Assembly: GCF_004327285.1 (NCBI RefSeq)
Contig: NZ_QJUI01000023.1
Coordinates: 1-64,000, forward strand
Length of the DNA stretch: 64,000 bases
Direction: 5' to 3'
Source: Phytopseudomonas daroniae
GTDB lineage: Bacteria > Pseudomonadota > Gammaproteobacteria > Pseudomonadales > Pseudomonadaceae
Shown here: positions 25,883 through 34,900 of the stretch, piece after piece
How positions within the stretch are numbered: the stretch's first letter is position 1
Layout of the letters: every line of letters starts with the position of its first letter
Translations under genes and position numbers: made by a program
The notes under the pieces: model-generated
What the model saw: the letters and a program-made list of their open reading frames with translations, nothing else
Databases searched by the model: none
What the model was told of the DNA's origin: nothing

Positions 25883-26707
25883 ATGGCACGTGCAATCTGG
25901 AAAGGGGCGATCAGTTTCGGGCTGGTGCACATTCCCGTTTCGCTGGTATCGGCGACCGAGACGCAGGGTATCGATTTCGACTGGCTCGATTCGCGCAGCA
26001 TGGAGCCGGTCGGCTACAAGCGCGTCAACAAGGCCACTGGCAAGGAAGTCGACAAGGCACACATCGCCAAGGGCGTGCAGGTGGAGAAGGGCCGCTACGT
26101 GATCCTCGGCGAAGACGAGATTCGTGCCGCTCACCCCGAATCCACGCAGACCATCGATATCTTCGGCTTTCTCGATGCAGAAGCCATTCCGCTGCAGCAT
26201 ATCGAACGCCCCTATTACCTGGCGCCAGACAAGCGCGGTGAAAAGGTCTACGCGCTGTTGCAGCAAACCTTGAAGGACACCGGCAAGGTGGCCCTGGCTC
26301 ACGTGGTGCTGCACGTCAAACAGCACCTCGCTGCGCTGATGGTCGACGACTCCGCGCTGCTGCTGGTGTTGCTGCGCTGGCCCGACGAGGTGCGTGGCCT
26401 CGATACCCTGGAACTGGGCGAGGCGGTGACCGGCGCCAAGCTGAGCAAGGGCGAGCGCGACATGGCCAAGCGTCTGGTGCGCGACATGGCGGTCGATTGG
26501 CAACCGGATGAGTACCACGACACCTTCCGCGACAAGATCATGACGCTGGTCGAGAAGAAGGCCAAGGCCGGCAAGATCGAGGATGTCGAAAGCGGCGAAC
26601 GCAAGCCGGCAAGCAAAAGTGCCGATGTCATCGACCTGACCGATCTGCTCAAACGCAGTCTGGAGGGCAATTCATCCAAGCCGGCGCGCAAGCGGTCGGC
26701 GAAGTGA
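25883..26707 (+). CDS. ku: Bacterial Ku, NHEJ end-binding protein
   Basis: Ku forms a homodimeric ring that threads onto double-strand DNA ends and recruits LigD. The 274-residue protein opens MARAIWKGAISFGLVHIPVSLVSATE, the diagnostic bacterial Ku start, followed by the core beta barrel (GRYVILGEDEIRAAHPESTQTIDIFGF...YYLAPDKRGEKVYALLQQTLKDTG). The C terminus is Lys-rich (SSKPARKRSAK), the kind of tail that aids threading and ligase contact. GGGGAG is the ribosome site. ligD follows 11 bp downstream, so the two form a transcriptional unit. A weak AlgU-like promoter can be drawn at 25826-25853 but is not convincing alone. Confidence 0.97.
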   Translation: MARAIWKGAISFGLVHIPVSLVSATETQGIDFDWLDSRSMEPVGYKRVNKATGKEVDKAHIAKGVQVEKGRYVILGEDEIRAAHPESTQTIDIFGFLDAEAIPLQHIERPYYLAPDKRGEKVYALLQQTLKDTGKVALAHVVLHVKQHLAALMVDDSALLLVLLRWPDEVRGLDTLELGEAVTGAKLSKGERDMAKRLVRDMAVDWQPDEYHDTFRDKIMTLVEKKAKAGKIEDVESGERKPASKSADVIDLTDLLKRSLEGNSSKPARKRSAK

Positions 26708-26718
26708 GGTGAGCAGGC

Positions 26719-29265
26719 ATGGCCAAGGCAACCAGCGTCTACAACCGAAAACGCAACTTCGAATCCACCAGCGAGCCCCGAGAATCCGCGCAGCGCCGTC
26801 GCTCCAAGGCCGGAGCGTTGCGTTTCGTGGTGCAGAAGCACGACGCCCGCAACCTGCACTACGATTTTCGCCTGGAGCTGCAGGGCACCCTGAAAAGCTG
26901 GGCGGTGCCCAAAGGGCCGAGCCTCGATCCCAAGCAGAAGCGCCTGGCGGTACATGTCGAGGATCACCCGTTGGACTACGCGACCTTCGAGGGCAGCATT
27001 GCCGAGGGCAATTATGGCGCGGGCGATGTGATCGTCTGGGATCACGGCATCTGGCAGCCCGAGGGCGATCCTGTCGCCGCCTACGAGGCCGGCAAGCTCA
27101 AGTTCACCCTGATCGGCGAGAAGCTCGGCGGCGCCTGGGCGCTGGTGCGCACGCGGCTGAAGGGCAGCGGCGACAAACAGCAGTGGTTGCTGATCAAGGA
27201 ACAGGACGACGTGGCGCGGCCCGCGAGCGATTACGACATCGTGACAGCGCTGCCGGCCAGTGTGATCAGTGGCGGTCTGGTCGGCGGCATGCAGAAGCCG
27301 GCGGCCAATCAGTCGCGATCATCCACAACCAGGCGCAAGGCCACGTCGAATACCAAGGCTCGCGGCAAAGACCAAGCCATGCCCGAGCTCCTGTCACCGC
27401 AACTGGCGACGCTGGTCAGCGCTCCGCCAGGCGGCGACTGGATGTACGAGGTCAAATATGACGGTTACCGCATCATGGCGCGCATCGCCGATGGCGAGGT
27501 GAAACTGTTCAGCCGCAACGGCCACGACTGGACGCAGCGCATGGCACCCCAGGCCGCGGCGCTGACCAAGCTCAAACTGGGTGATAGTTGGCTGGATGGC
27601 GAAGCCGTGGTGCTCGATGACAAAGGCCTGCCGGATTTCCAGGCTCTGCAGAATGCCTTCGATGAGGAGCGCAGTGCGGACATCCTGTATTTTCTCTTCG
27701 ACGCGCCTTGGCTCGATGGGCGGGATCAGCGCAGCCTGCCGGTGGAAGAACGGCGTGCGGCCTTGCAGAAAGAATTGCCGGCACGGCGCAGCCTGCTGCG
27801 TTTCTCCGAGGCCTTCGAGGTGGATCACCAGAGCGTGCTGGGCAGCGCCTGCTCCCTGGGCCTGGAGGGTGTGATCGGCAAACGCGTGGGCAGTCCTTAT
27901 CGATCTGCCCGCGGCCCGGACTGGATCAAGCTCAAATGCCGGCAACGCCAGGAGTTCGTGGTGGCCGGCTACACCGTTCCCCAGGGCAGCCGCTCGGGCT
28001 TTGGCGCGTTACTGTTGGCCGTCAATGATGCCGACGGCCTGCGTTACGCCGGGCGTGTTGGCACTGGCTTCAACCAGGCGCTGCTGAGCAACCTGCACAA
28101 ACGCATGAAGGCACTCGCGCGTGATGCCTCGCCGCTAAGCAAGCAGCCGAGCGCGGCCCAACGCCGCGGCGTGCACTGGATCGAGCCGCAGTTGGTGGTG
28201 GAAGTGGCATTCGCCGGCTGGACGCAGGAAGGCCTGGTTCGCCAGGGTGCCTTCGTCGGTGAGCGCAGCGACAAACCGGCCGAGCAGATCGTCCGCGAAC
28301 ATGCGGCTTCCGCCGAGGCGGTGAGCGAGGTGTCAGAGAACGCGGCCAAGGGCTCGCGTCGTAATGGCCGGGAAAGCGTCGCCGATGTGTCCATCAGCCA
28401 TCCGGATCGCGTCATCGATCCGCAGAGCGGGACAACCAAGGTCGAGCTCGCGCATTTCTATGCCGAGATCGCCGACTGGTTGCTGCCGGATGTGCGTACT
28501 CGCCCGGTATCGCTGCTGCGTGCGCCAAGTGGCGTGGACGGTGAGCAGTTCTTCCAGAAGCACGCCGAGCGTCTGGCGATTCCCAATATTCGGCACCTCG
28601 ACCCAGCGCTGGATCCCGGTCACGACCGCTTGATGGCGATCGAGAATGTGCCAGCGCTGGTCGGCGCAGTGCAGATGGGCGCCATTGAGCTGCATACCTG
28701 GAACGCCACCTACGCCAGCATCGAGCGGCCAGATCGGCTGATCCTCGACCTTGATCCGGATCCGGCGTTGCCCTGGCGCGCCGTTGTCGAAGCGACGCGC
28801 CTGAGCCTGGCGGTACTCGATGAGCTGGGGCTGGAGGCGTTCCTGAAAACCAGCGGCGGCAAGGGCATGCACCTGGTCGTGCCACTTGCCCGGCATGTCG
28901 ATTGGGACACGCTCAAGGTGTTCGGCAAGGCCGTCTCGCAGTTCATGGCCGACGAATTGCCGGATCGCTTCAGCGCGCGCATGGGCCCGAAAAACCGTAT
29001 CGGCAAGGTTTATCTGGATTACCTGCGCAACCAGCGCGGTGCCAGCACGGTGGCAGCTTATTCGGTGCGCGCGCGGCCGGGACTGCCGGTATCCGTGCCG
29101 ATCCGCCGTGAGGAGCTGGCGGAACTGCGTGACTCGGCGCACTGGCATATCGGCAATCTGCAGCAGCGGCTGTCGCGGTTGAAAACCGACCCCTGGGAGG
29201 GCTACGCCAACCGCCAGCGAATCACCCGAGCGATGTGGAAAAAGCTCGCTGCCGAAGCGCCGTGA
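26719..29265 (+). CDS. ligD: Multifunctional ATP-dependent DNA ligase D
   Basis: The NHEJ ligase with three domains in the Pseudomonas order. The N-terminal phosphoesterase (about 30-180) shows HDARNLHYDFRLE with H41, H47, D49 and R51, and H83 in HVEDHPLDY, matching the metal ligands known from P. aeruginosa LigD within one residue. The ligase domain has the nucleotidyl lysine K246 in EVKYDGYR, motif LDGEAVV, and the OB fold. The C-terminal primase-polymerase domain starts near 555 and carries the metal-binding pair D677/D679 in LDLDPDPALPW, plus HxV in KGMHLVVPL. At 848 residues it is normal in length. It is the last gene before the promoter region of glgE. Confidence 0.97.
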   Translation: MAKATSVYNRKRNFESTSEPRESAQRRRSKAGALRFVVQKHDARNLHYDFRLELQGTLKSWAVPKGPSLDPKQKRLAVHVEDHPLDYATFEGSIAEGNYGAGDVIVWDHGIWQPEGDPVAAYEAGKLKFTLIGEKLGGAWALVRTRLKGSGDKQQWLLIKEQDDVARPASDYDIVTALPASVISGGLVGGMQKPAANQSRSSTTRRKATSNTKARGKDQAMPELLSPQLATLVSAPPGGDWMYEVKYDGYRIMARIADGEVKLFSRNGHDWTQRMAPQAAALTKLKLGDSWLDGEAVVLDDKGLPDFQALQNAFDEERSADILYFLFDAPWLDGRDQRSLPVEERRAALQKELPARRSLLRFSEAFEVDHQSVLGSACSLGLEGVIGKRVGSPYRSARGPDWIKLKCRQRQEFVVAGYTVPQGSRSGFGALLLAVNDADGLRYAGRVGTGFNQALLSNLHKRMKALARDASPLSKQPSAAQRRGVHWIEPQLVVEVAFAGWTQEGLVRQGAFVGERSDKPAEQIVREHAASAEAVSEVSENAAKGSRRNGRESVADVSISHPDRVIDPQSGTTKVELAHFYAEIADWLLPDVRTRPVSLLRAPSGVDGEQFFQKHAERLAIPNIRHLDPALDPGHDRLMAIENVPALVGAVQMGAIELHTWNATYASIERPDRLILDLDPDPALPWRAVVEATRLSLAVLDELGLEAFLKTSGGKGMHLVVPLARHVDWDTLKVFGKAVSQFMADELPDRFSARMGPKNRIGKVYLDYLRNQRGASTVAAYSVRARPGLPVSVPIRREELAELRDSAHWHIGNLQQRLSRLKTDPWEGYANRQRITRAMWKKLAAEAP

Positions 29266-29316
29266 TGGCCCGGTGCCGGCCTTGTTCTGACCTGCTCATG
29301 GCGCCTCGGAAACTCT

Positions 29317-29344
29317 GAACTTTGCCAGCGCCAGCAGGTTCGGA
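29317..29344 (+). promoter_or_regulatory. Candidate AlgU (sigma-22)-type promoter of glgE operon
   Basis: GAACTT, 17 bases, then TCGGA, matching the AlgU consensus GAACTT-N16/17-TCtga with an exact -35. The downstream start of glgE is 186 bases away. A second GAACTT (29368-29373) lies 51 bases on, without a clean -10. A full 6/6 match with the TC at the right distance is expected by chance in under one in a hundred gaps this size. No transcript data are available. Confidence 0.45.
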
Positions 29345-29529
29345 GATAGACAGGTCACGGTGCCTCGGAACTTTTCTGTCAGAGCCTTTTTTCGATGCCG
29401 CAGATCTTGATTTCCCTCCAGGTGCCGCGGCTAACCCGCATTCAGGTACGCACTGTCGCGTACGGCCCATGGCATGTGCCATGGGGCTAACAGCTTAATA
29501 CGCCTGCCAGGTGTGAGGAGCCCGTTTCG

Positions 29530-31554
29530 ATGCCACCTGCTTATCTGCAAATCCCTTATCTGCAAGAGCCTGTCCGTCTTAGTCATGGCGAGTTGTCATT
29601 GGAACAGGCGCTGGAGTTGCCGCGCCTGGCCATCGAGGAGGTAGAGCCGCAGGTCGAGCAGGGCCGCTTCGCCGTCAAGGCGATAGCCGGCGATCGGGTC
29701 ACGGTCAGCGCGCTGATCTTTGCCGATGGCCACGACAAGCTCGCTGGTGAAGTGCTGTGGCGCTATGTCGGCGCCCAGGATTGGCATCGCGAGCCTCTGG
29801 AATCTATCGGCAATGACCGCTGGCAGGCCGAGATAACCCCGCAGCGGGTCGGTGAGGTCGAGTTCCTTATCGAGGCCTGGTGGGATGTTTACGCGAGCTA
29901 TTGCTACGAGTTGTCGAAGAAATTCGGTGCTGGCGTGATCATCACCCTGGAGCTGCAGGAAGGCGAACTGTTGTTGCGTCAGGCTGCGGAGCGTGCCGAA
30001 GGCGACCTGGCCATGATCCTGCAAGCGCTGATCGATGAATTACTCGATTTGCAGAGCCTCGACGAGCGCGTGGCCCTGCTGCTGGCGCCGCAAACCCAGC
30101 ATATGGTGCGCCGTGCCGAAGGGCATCCGCACCGAGCCCGCAGCGCCGTCTATCAGCTCGATGTGGAGCGCCCGCTGGCGCGCTTCGCCAGCTGGTACGA
30201 GTTGTTCCCGCGCTCCGAGACCGATGATCCGTCCCGCCACGGCACCCTGCGCGATGTGATTCGCCGGCTGCCAGACATCCAGGCCATGGGCTTCGATGTG
30301 CTGTATTTTCCGCCCATTCACCCCATCGGTACCACACACCGCAAGGGCCGCAACAATTCGCTCACGGCCGGGCCGGACGATCCTGGCAGCCCTTACGCCA
30401 TCGGTAGCCACGAAGGCGGACACGAGGCGATTCACCCGCAGCTCGGTACCCGCGAGGACTTCATCGCCCTGGTCGAGGCCGCCCGCGAGCATGACCTGGA
30501 GATCGCCCTGGATTTCGCCATCCAGTGTTCGCCGGATCACCCGTGGCTCGAGCAGCATCCGGGCTGGTTCAGCTGGCGCCCGGACGGCAGCATCCGCCAT
30601 GCGGAAAACCCGCCGAAGAAGTACGAAGATATCGTCAACGTCGACTTCTACGCCGAGGACGCGGTGCCCGGATTGTGGCTGGCGCTGCGTGACGTGGTGC
30701 GTGGCTGGGTCGAGCTGGGCGTGTACCAGTTCCGCGTCGACAACCCGCACACCAAGCCGCTGCCGTTCTGGGAATGGCTGATCGCCGATATTCGCAAGAC
30801 CCATCCGCAGGTGATGTTCCTCGCCGAGGCCTTCACCCGCCCGGCGATGATGGCGCGCCTCGGCAAGCTGGGGTTCACCCAGAGCTACACCTACTTCACC
30901 TGGCGCAACACCAAGGCCGAACTGGAAACCTACCTCACCGAGCTCAACGAGGCGCCGTGGCGCGACTGCTACCGGCCCAACTTCTTCGTCAACACGCCAG
31001 ATATCAACCCATACTTCCTGCACCACAACGGTCGTGCCGGTTTCCTGATTCGCGCCGCGCTGGCGACCATGGGCTCGGGGCTGTGGGGCATGTACTCCGG
31101 CTTCGAGATCTGCGAATCCCTGCCGGTGCCGGGCAAGGAGGAGTACCTGGATTCGGAGAAGTACGAGATCCGCCCGCGCGACTATCAGGCGCCCGGCAAT
31201 ATCGTCGCCGAGATCGCCCAGCTCAACCGCATCCGCCGCCTCAACCCGGCCCTGCAGACACACCTGGGTTTCCAGGCCTTCACCTGCTGGAACGACAACA
31301 TCCTGTACTTCGGCAAGCGCACCGCCGACCGCGAGAACTTCATCCTCGTGGCCATCAGCCTCGATCCGCACAACGCCCAGGAAGCGCACTTCGAATTGCC
31401 GCTCTGGGAGCTGGGGCTGGACGACGACGCCACGACCCTGGGCGAGGATCTGATGAGCGGCCATACCTGGCAGTGGCACGGCAAGGTGCAGTGGATGCGC
31501 ATCGAGCCCTGGCACCAGCCGTTCGGTATCTGGCGTATCCGCGTGGCAGGCTGA
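29530..31554 (+). CDS. glgE: Maltosyltransferase GlgE (alpha-1,4-glucan:maltose-1-P)
   Basis: A GH13_3 enzyme that extends alpha-glucan by two glucoses using maltose-1-phosphate, releasing phosphate. The 674-residue protein has an N-terminal beta-sandwich domain, then the catalytic barrel with the fingerprint of the family: D404 in FRVDNPHTKPLPFW (nucleophile; Asp394 in the Streptomyces enzyme) and E433 in VMFLAEAFTRP (acid/base; Glu423 there). GTTHRKGRNNSLTAGPDDPGSPYAIG is the GlgE-specific stretch. It is the first gene of a three-gene unit, with treS-pep2 13 bp downstream. Ribosome site GTGAGGAG. An AlgU-like promoter candidate precedes it. Confidence 0.97.
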   Translation: MPPAYLQIPYLQEPVRLSHGELSLEQALELPRLAIEEVEPQVEQGRFAVKAIAGDRVTVSALIFADGHDKLAGEVLWRYVGAQDWHREPLESIGNDRWQAEITPQRVGEVEFLIEAWWDVYASYCYELSKKFGAGVIITLELQEGELLLRQAAERAEGDLAMILQALIDELLDLQSLDERVALLLAPQTQHMVRRAEGHPHRARSAVYQLDVERPLARFASWYELFPRSETDDPSRHGTLRDVIRRLPDIQAMGFDVLYFPPIHPIGTTHRKGRNNSLTAGPDDPGSPYAIGSHEGGHEAIHPQLGTREDFIALVEAAREHDLEIALDFAIQCSPDHPWLEQHPGWFSWRPDGSIRHAENPPKKYEDIVNVDFYAEDAVPGLWLALRDVVRGWVELGVYQFRVDNPHTKPLPFWEWLIADIRKTHPQVMFLAEAFTRPAMMARLGKLGFTQSYTYFTWRNTKAELETYLTELNEAPWRDCYRPNFFVNTPDINPYFLHHNGRAGFLIRAALATMGSGLWGMYSGFEICESLPVPGKEEYLDSEKYEIRPRDYQAPGNIVAEIAQLNRIRRLNPALQTHLGFQAFTCWNDNILYFGKRTADRENFILVAISLDPHNAQEAHFELPLWELGLDDDATTLGEDLMSGHTWQWHGKVQWMRIEPWHQPFGIWRIRVAG

Positions 31555-31567
31555 GAGGGCATAACCG

Positions 31568-34500
31568 ATGGCACGAAAAGCCCGACGCGATACGTTCCTC
31601 AACGACCCGCAGTGGTACAAGGACGCGATCATCTATCAGGTGCACGTCAAGTCATTCTTCGACGCCAACAATGACGGCATCGGTGATTTCACGGGGTTGA
31701 TCGACAAGCTCGACTACATCGCCGACCTGGGCGTCAACACCCTGTGGTTGCTGCCGTTCTACCCGTCACCGCGCCGCGATGACGGTTATGACATCGCCGA
31801 GTACCGCGGTGTGCACCCGGACTACGGCACCATGGCCGATGCCCGCCGCTTCATCGCCGAAGTCCACAAGCGCGGCTTGCGGGTGATCACCGAACTGGTC
31901 ATCAACCACACCTCGGATCAGCATCCCTGGTTCAAGCGGGCCCGTGCCGCGAAGCGTGGCAGCAAGGCGCGGGACTTCTACGTGTGGTCCGATGATGACG
32001 GCAAGTACGACGGTACGCGGATCATCTTTCTCGATACCGAGAAATCCAACTGGAGCTGGGATGCCGAGGCCGGGCAGTACTACTGGCACCGCTTCTATTC
32101 GCACCAGCCGGATCTGAATTTCGATAACCCGCAAGTGCTCAAGGAAGTGCTGGCGGTGATGCGCTTCTGGCTGGACATGGGCGTCGATGGTTTGCGCCTG
32201 GACGCCATCCCGTACCTGATCGAGCGCGACGGCACCAACAACGAGAATCTGCCGGAAACCCACGAAGTGCTGAAGAAGATTCGCGCCGAGCTGGATGCCA
32301 ATTACCCGGATCGCATGTTGCTGGCCGAAGCCAACCAGTGGCCCGAAGACACTCAGCTGTATTTCGGCGGCCAGAACGGCGGCCCTGGCGATGAATGCCA
32401 TATGGCGTTCCATTTCCCGCTGATGCCGCGCATGTACATGGCCATCGCCCAGGAAGATCGCTTTCCGATCACCGATATCCTGCGCCAGACGCCGGAGATT
32501 CCGGACAACTGCCAGTGGGCGATCTTTCTGCGCAACCACGATGAGCTGACCCTGGAAATGGTCACCGACCACGAGCGCGACTACCTGTGGAACTACTACG
32601 CGGCCGATCGCCGCGCACGTATCAACCTGGGTATTCGTCGCCGCCTCGCGCCGCTGGTAGAACGTGATCGGCGTCGCATCGAACTGCTCAACTGTTTGCT
32701 GCTGTCCATGCCGGGTACGCCGACGCTGTACTACGGCGATGAGATCGGTATGGGCGACAACATCTTTCTGGGCGACCGCGACGGCGTGCGCACACCGATG
32801 CAATGGTCGCCGGATCGCAATGGTGGGTTTTCCCGCGCCGATCCCGCCAGCCTGGTGCTGCCACCGGTAATGGATCCGCTGTATGGTTTTCAGAGCGTCA
32901 ACGTCGAGACCCAGTCCCGCGATCCGCACTCGCTGCTCAACTGGACGCGGCGCATGCTCAACATCCGCAAGCAGCACAGGGCATTCAGCCGCGGCACCCT
33001 GAAGATGCTCACGCCCAACAACCGTCGTGTGCTGGCTTACCTGCGCGAGTCGACCGATGCTGAAGGCAACCCGGAACTGATCCTCTGCGTGGCCAATCTG
33101 TCCCGCGCGGCCCAGGCGGTCGAGCTGGAGTTGTCGGCCCACGACGGCAAGGTGCCGGTGGAGATGGTTGGCGGCTCGTCGTTCCCACCCATCGGCCAGC
33201 TCAATTACCTGCTGACCCTGCCACCTTACGGCTTTTACTGGTTCCTGCTCGCCGAGGCGGCGCAAATGCCCAGCTGGCACGTGCCACCGGTCGATCGCCT
33301 GCCGGAACTGACCACCCTGGTCATCAAGAAGCAGCTCGGCGAGCTGCTGCAACTGCCAGCCCGCGCGACCCTGGAGCAGGAGTCGCTGCCGGCCTATCTG
33401 CCCAAGCGTCGCTGGTTCTCGGGGCAGGGCGAGGATCTGGGCCCGGTCAAGCTGCTCTACGCCATTCCCTTCGGTGGCGCGGACGAGCTGTACGTGCTCA
33501 GTGAGGTGGAAGTCAGCCGTGAGTCGGGCGCCTGCGAGCATTACCAGGTGCCACTGGGGTTCGTTGGCGAGCATGAAGCCGGCAGCAGCGTGCCTCAGCA
33601 ACTGGCCATGGCGCGTCTGCGCCGTGGACGGCAGGTCGGGTTGCTGACCGATGGTTTCACCCTCCCTGGTTTCGTCCGTCACGTGATGCGTCATTTGCGT
33701 GAGCGCAGCGTGCTGGGTTGGCAGGGCAGCGAGATCCAGTTCGTGCCGACGCCGCGTCTGGAGGCGCTGGGTGATCTGGCCGACGCGGACGTGCAGCTGA
33801 TCTCTGCCGAGCAATCCAACAGTTCGGCGATCATCGCCGAGCTGGCGGTGCTCAAGCTGGTTCGCCGCGTGCTGCCCGGCATTCACCCGGAAGCCGAGGT
33901 GGGCGGCTACCTGACCGCCGTCGGCTTCGAGCACATCGCGCCGCTGTTGGGCGAGGTGCGCCGGGTCGACGAGCAGGGCGTGCCCCATACGCTGATGATT
34001 CTGCAGGGCTATCTGAACAATCAGGGCGATGCCTGGCAGTGGACGCAGAACAACCTGGAGCGGGCCATTCGCGATGAGCTGGCCGGTGGCCTCTCGCAAC
34101 AGGAAAACCAGTACACCGCCCTGGCAGAACTGGAATCCTTCGCCGGACTCCTCGGGCAGCGCCTGGGCGAAATGCATGTGGCCCTCGGCCAGCCCAGCGA
34201 CAACCCGGATTTCGGTTATCGGGAAGCCAATGAGGCCGATGTGGCCGAGTGGTCGCAGAGCATCGCCGCCCAGGTGCGGGAAGCACTGAATGTAGTGGCC
34301 GAAGGCAGAGGGCATCCGCCGGGTGAGGCGGCCAATCAGGCCGATTGGCTGGCCGCGCGGCACGAGCAGATCATCACTCTGGTGAACGATCTGGCACGCC
34401 GTTCGGCGGGCGGTATCCGCATGCGCGTGCATGGCGACCTGCACCTTGGCCAGGTGCTGGTGGTGCAGGGCGATGCCTACCTGATCGACTTCGAAGGCGA

Positions 34501-34900
34501 GCCGACGCGCACCCTGGACGAGCGCCGTGCATTCTACAGCCCGCTCAAGGATGTCGCCGGCATGCTGCGCTCTTTCGACTATGCCGCCGCCATGGCCATG
34601 CGCAGTGCCCAGAGCGCGGACGTATCGAACGAGGCAGAGGAGGCGCGTCAGCGCATCGCCGGGCTCTATCGCAGCCAGGCCAGAACGGCTTTCAACGAAG
34701 CCTATCGCCTGGCCGCGGCGAATCTGCCCCATGCCTGGCACGACCGCGAAGGTGAAGTGGCGGCGTTGGCGCTGTTCTGTATCGAGAAAGCGGCCTACGA
34801 AATCCTGTATGAAGCGCGCTATCGACCCGATTGGCTGGAGGTTCCAGTACAAGGACTGATAGAGCTGACCAAATATCTTTTGGGGAGCGGTAAACGATGA
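31568..34900 (+). CDS. treS: Trehalose synthase-maltokinase fusion (TreS-Pep2)
   Basis: A bifunctional protein of 1110 residues. Residues 1 to about 555 are TreS, which interconverts trehalose and maltose: nucleophile D212 in [13 protein letters not shown], acid/base E254 in [11 protein letters not shown] and the H324-D325 pair in [10 protein letters not shown]. Residues about 590-1105 are the maltokinase Pep2, which phosphorylates maltose to maltose-1-phosphate; its kinase-like HGDLHLGQ motif has D957, and DFEGEP is the metal-binding part. The fusion channels trehalose to GlgE. It ends in an ATGA overlap with glgB. In mycobacteria the two parts are separate polypeptides; in pseudomonads the fusion is the usual form as I recall. 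A 1028-codon opposite-strand frame is a shadow. Confidence 0.97.
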   Translation: MARKARRDTFLNDPQWYKDAIIYQVHVKSFFDANNDGIGDFTGLIDKLDYIADLGVNTLWLLPFYPSPRRDDGYDIAEYRGVHPDYGTMADARRFIAEVHKRGLRVITELVINHTSDQHPWFKRARAAKRGSKARDFYVWSDDDGKYDGTRIIFLDTEKSNWSWDAEAGQYYWHRFYSHQPDLNFDNPQVLKEVLAVMRFWLDMGVDGLRLDAIPYLIERDGTNNENLPETHEVLKKIRAELDANYPDRMLLAEANQWPEDTQLYFGGQNGGPGDECHMAFHFPLMPRMYMAIAQEDRFPITDILRQTPEIPDNCQWAIFLRNHDELTLEMVTDHERDYLWNYYAADRRARINLGIRRRLAPLVERDRRRIELLNCLLLSMPGTPTLYYGDEIGMGDNIFLGDRDGVRTPMQWSPDRNGGFSRADPASLVLPPVMDPLYGFQSVNVETQSRDPHSLLNWTRRMLNIRKQHRAFSRGTLKMLTPNNRRVLAYLRESTDAEGNPELILCVANLSRAAQAVELELSAHDGKVPVEMVGGSSFPPIGQLNYLLTLPPYGFYWFLLAEAAQMPSWHVPPVDRLPELTTLVIKKQLGELLQLPARATLEQESLPAYLPKRRWFSGQGEDLGPVKLLYAIPFGGADELYVLSEVEVSRESGACEHYQVPLGFVGEHEAGSSVPQQLAMARLRRGRQVGLLTDGFTLPGFVRHVMRHLRERSVLGWQGSEIQFVPTPRLEALGDLADADVQLISAEQSNSSAIIAELAVLKLVRRVLPGIHPEAEVGGYLTAVGFEHIAPLLGEVRRVDEQGVPHTLMILQGYLNNQGDAWQWTQNNLERAIRDELAGGLSQQENQYTALAELESFAGLLGQRLGEMHVALGQPSDNPDFGYREANEADVAEWSQSIAAQVREALNVVAEGRGHPPGEAANQADWLAARHEQIITLVNDLARRSAGGIRMRVHGDLHLGQVLVVQGDAYLIDFEGEPTRTLDERRAFYSPLKDVAGMLRSFDYAAAMAMRSAQSADVSNEAEEARQRIAGLYRSQARTAFNEAYRLAAANLPHAWHDREGEVAALALFCIEKAAYEILYEARYRPDWLEVPVQGLIELTKYLLGSGKR

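Noticed and set aside
31766-34852. 1028-codon open frame opposite treS-pep2
   Set aside because: Low-complexity His/Gln/Arg-rich shadow of a well-identified gene.
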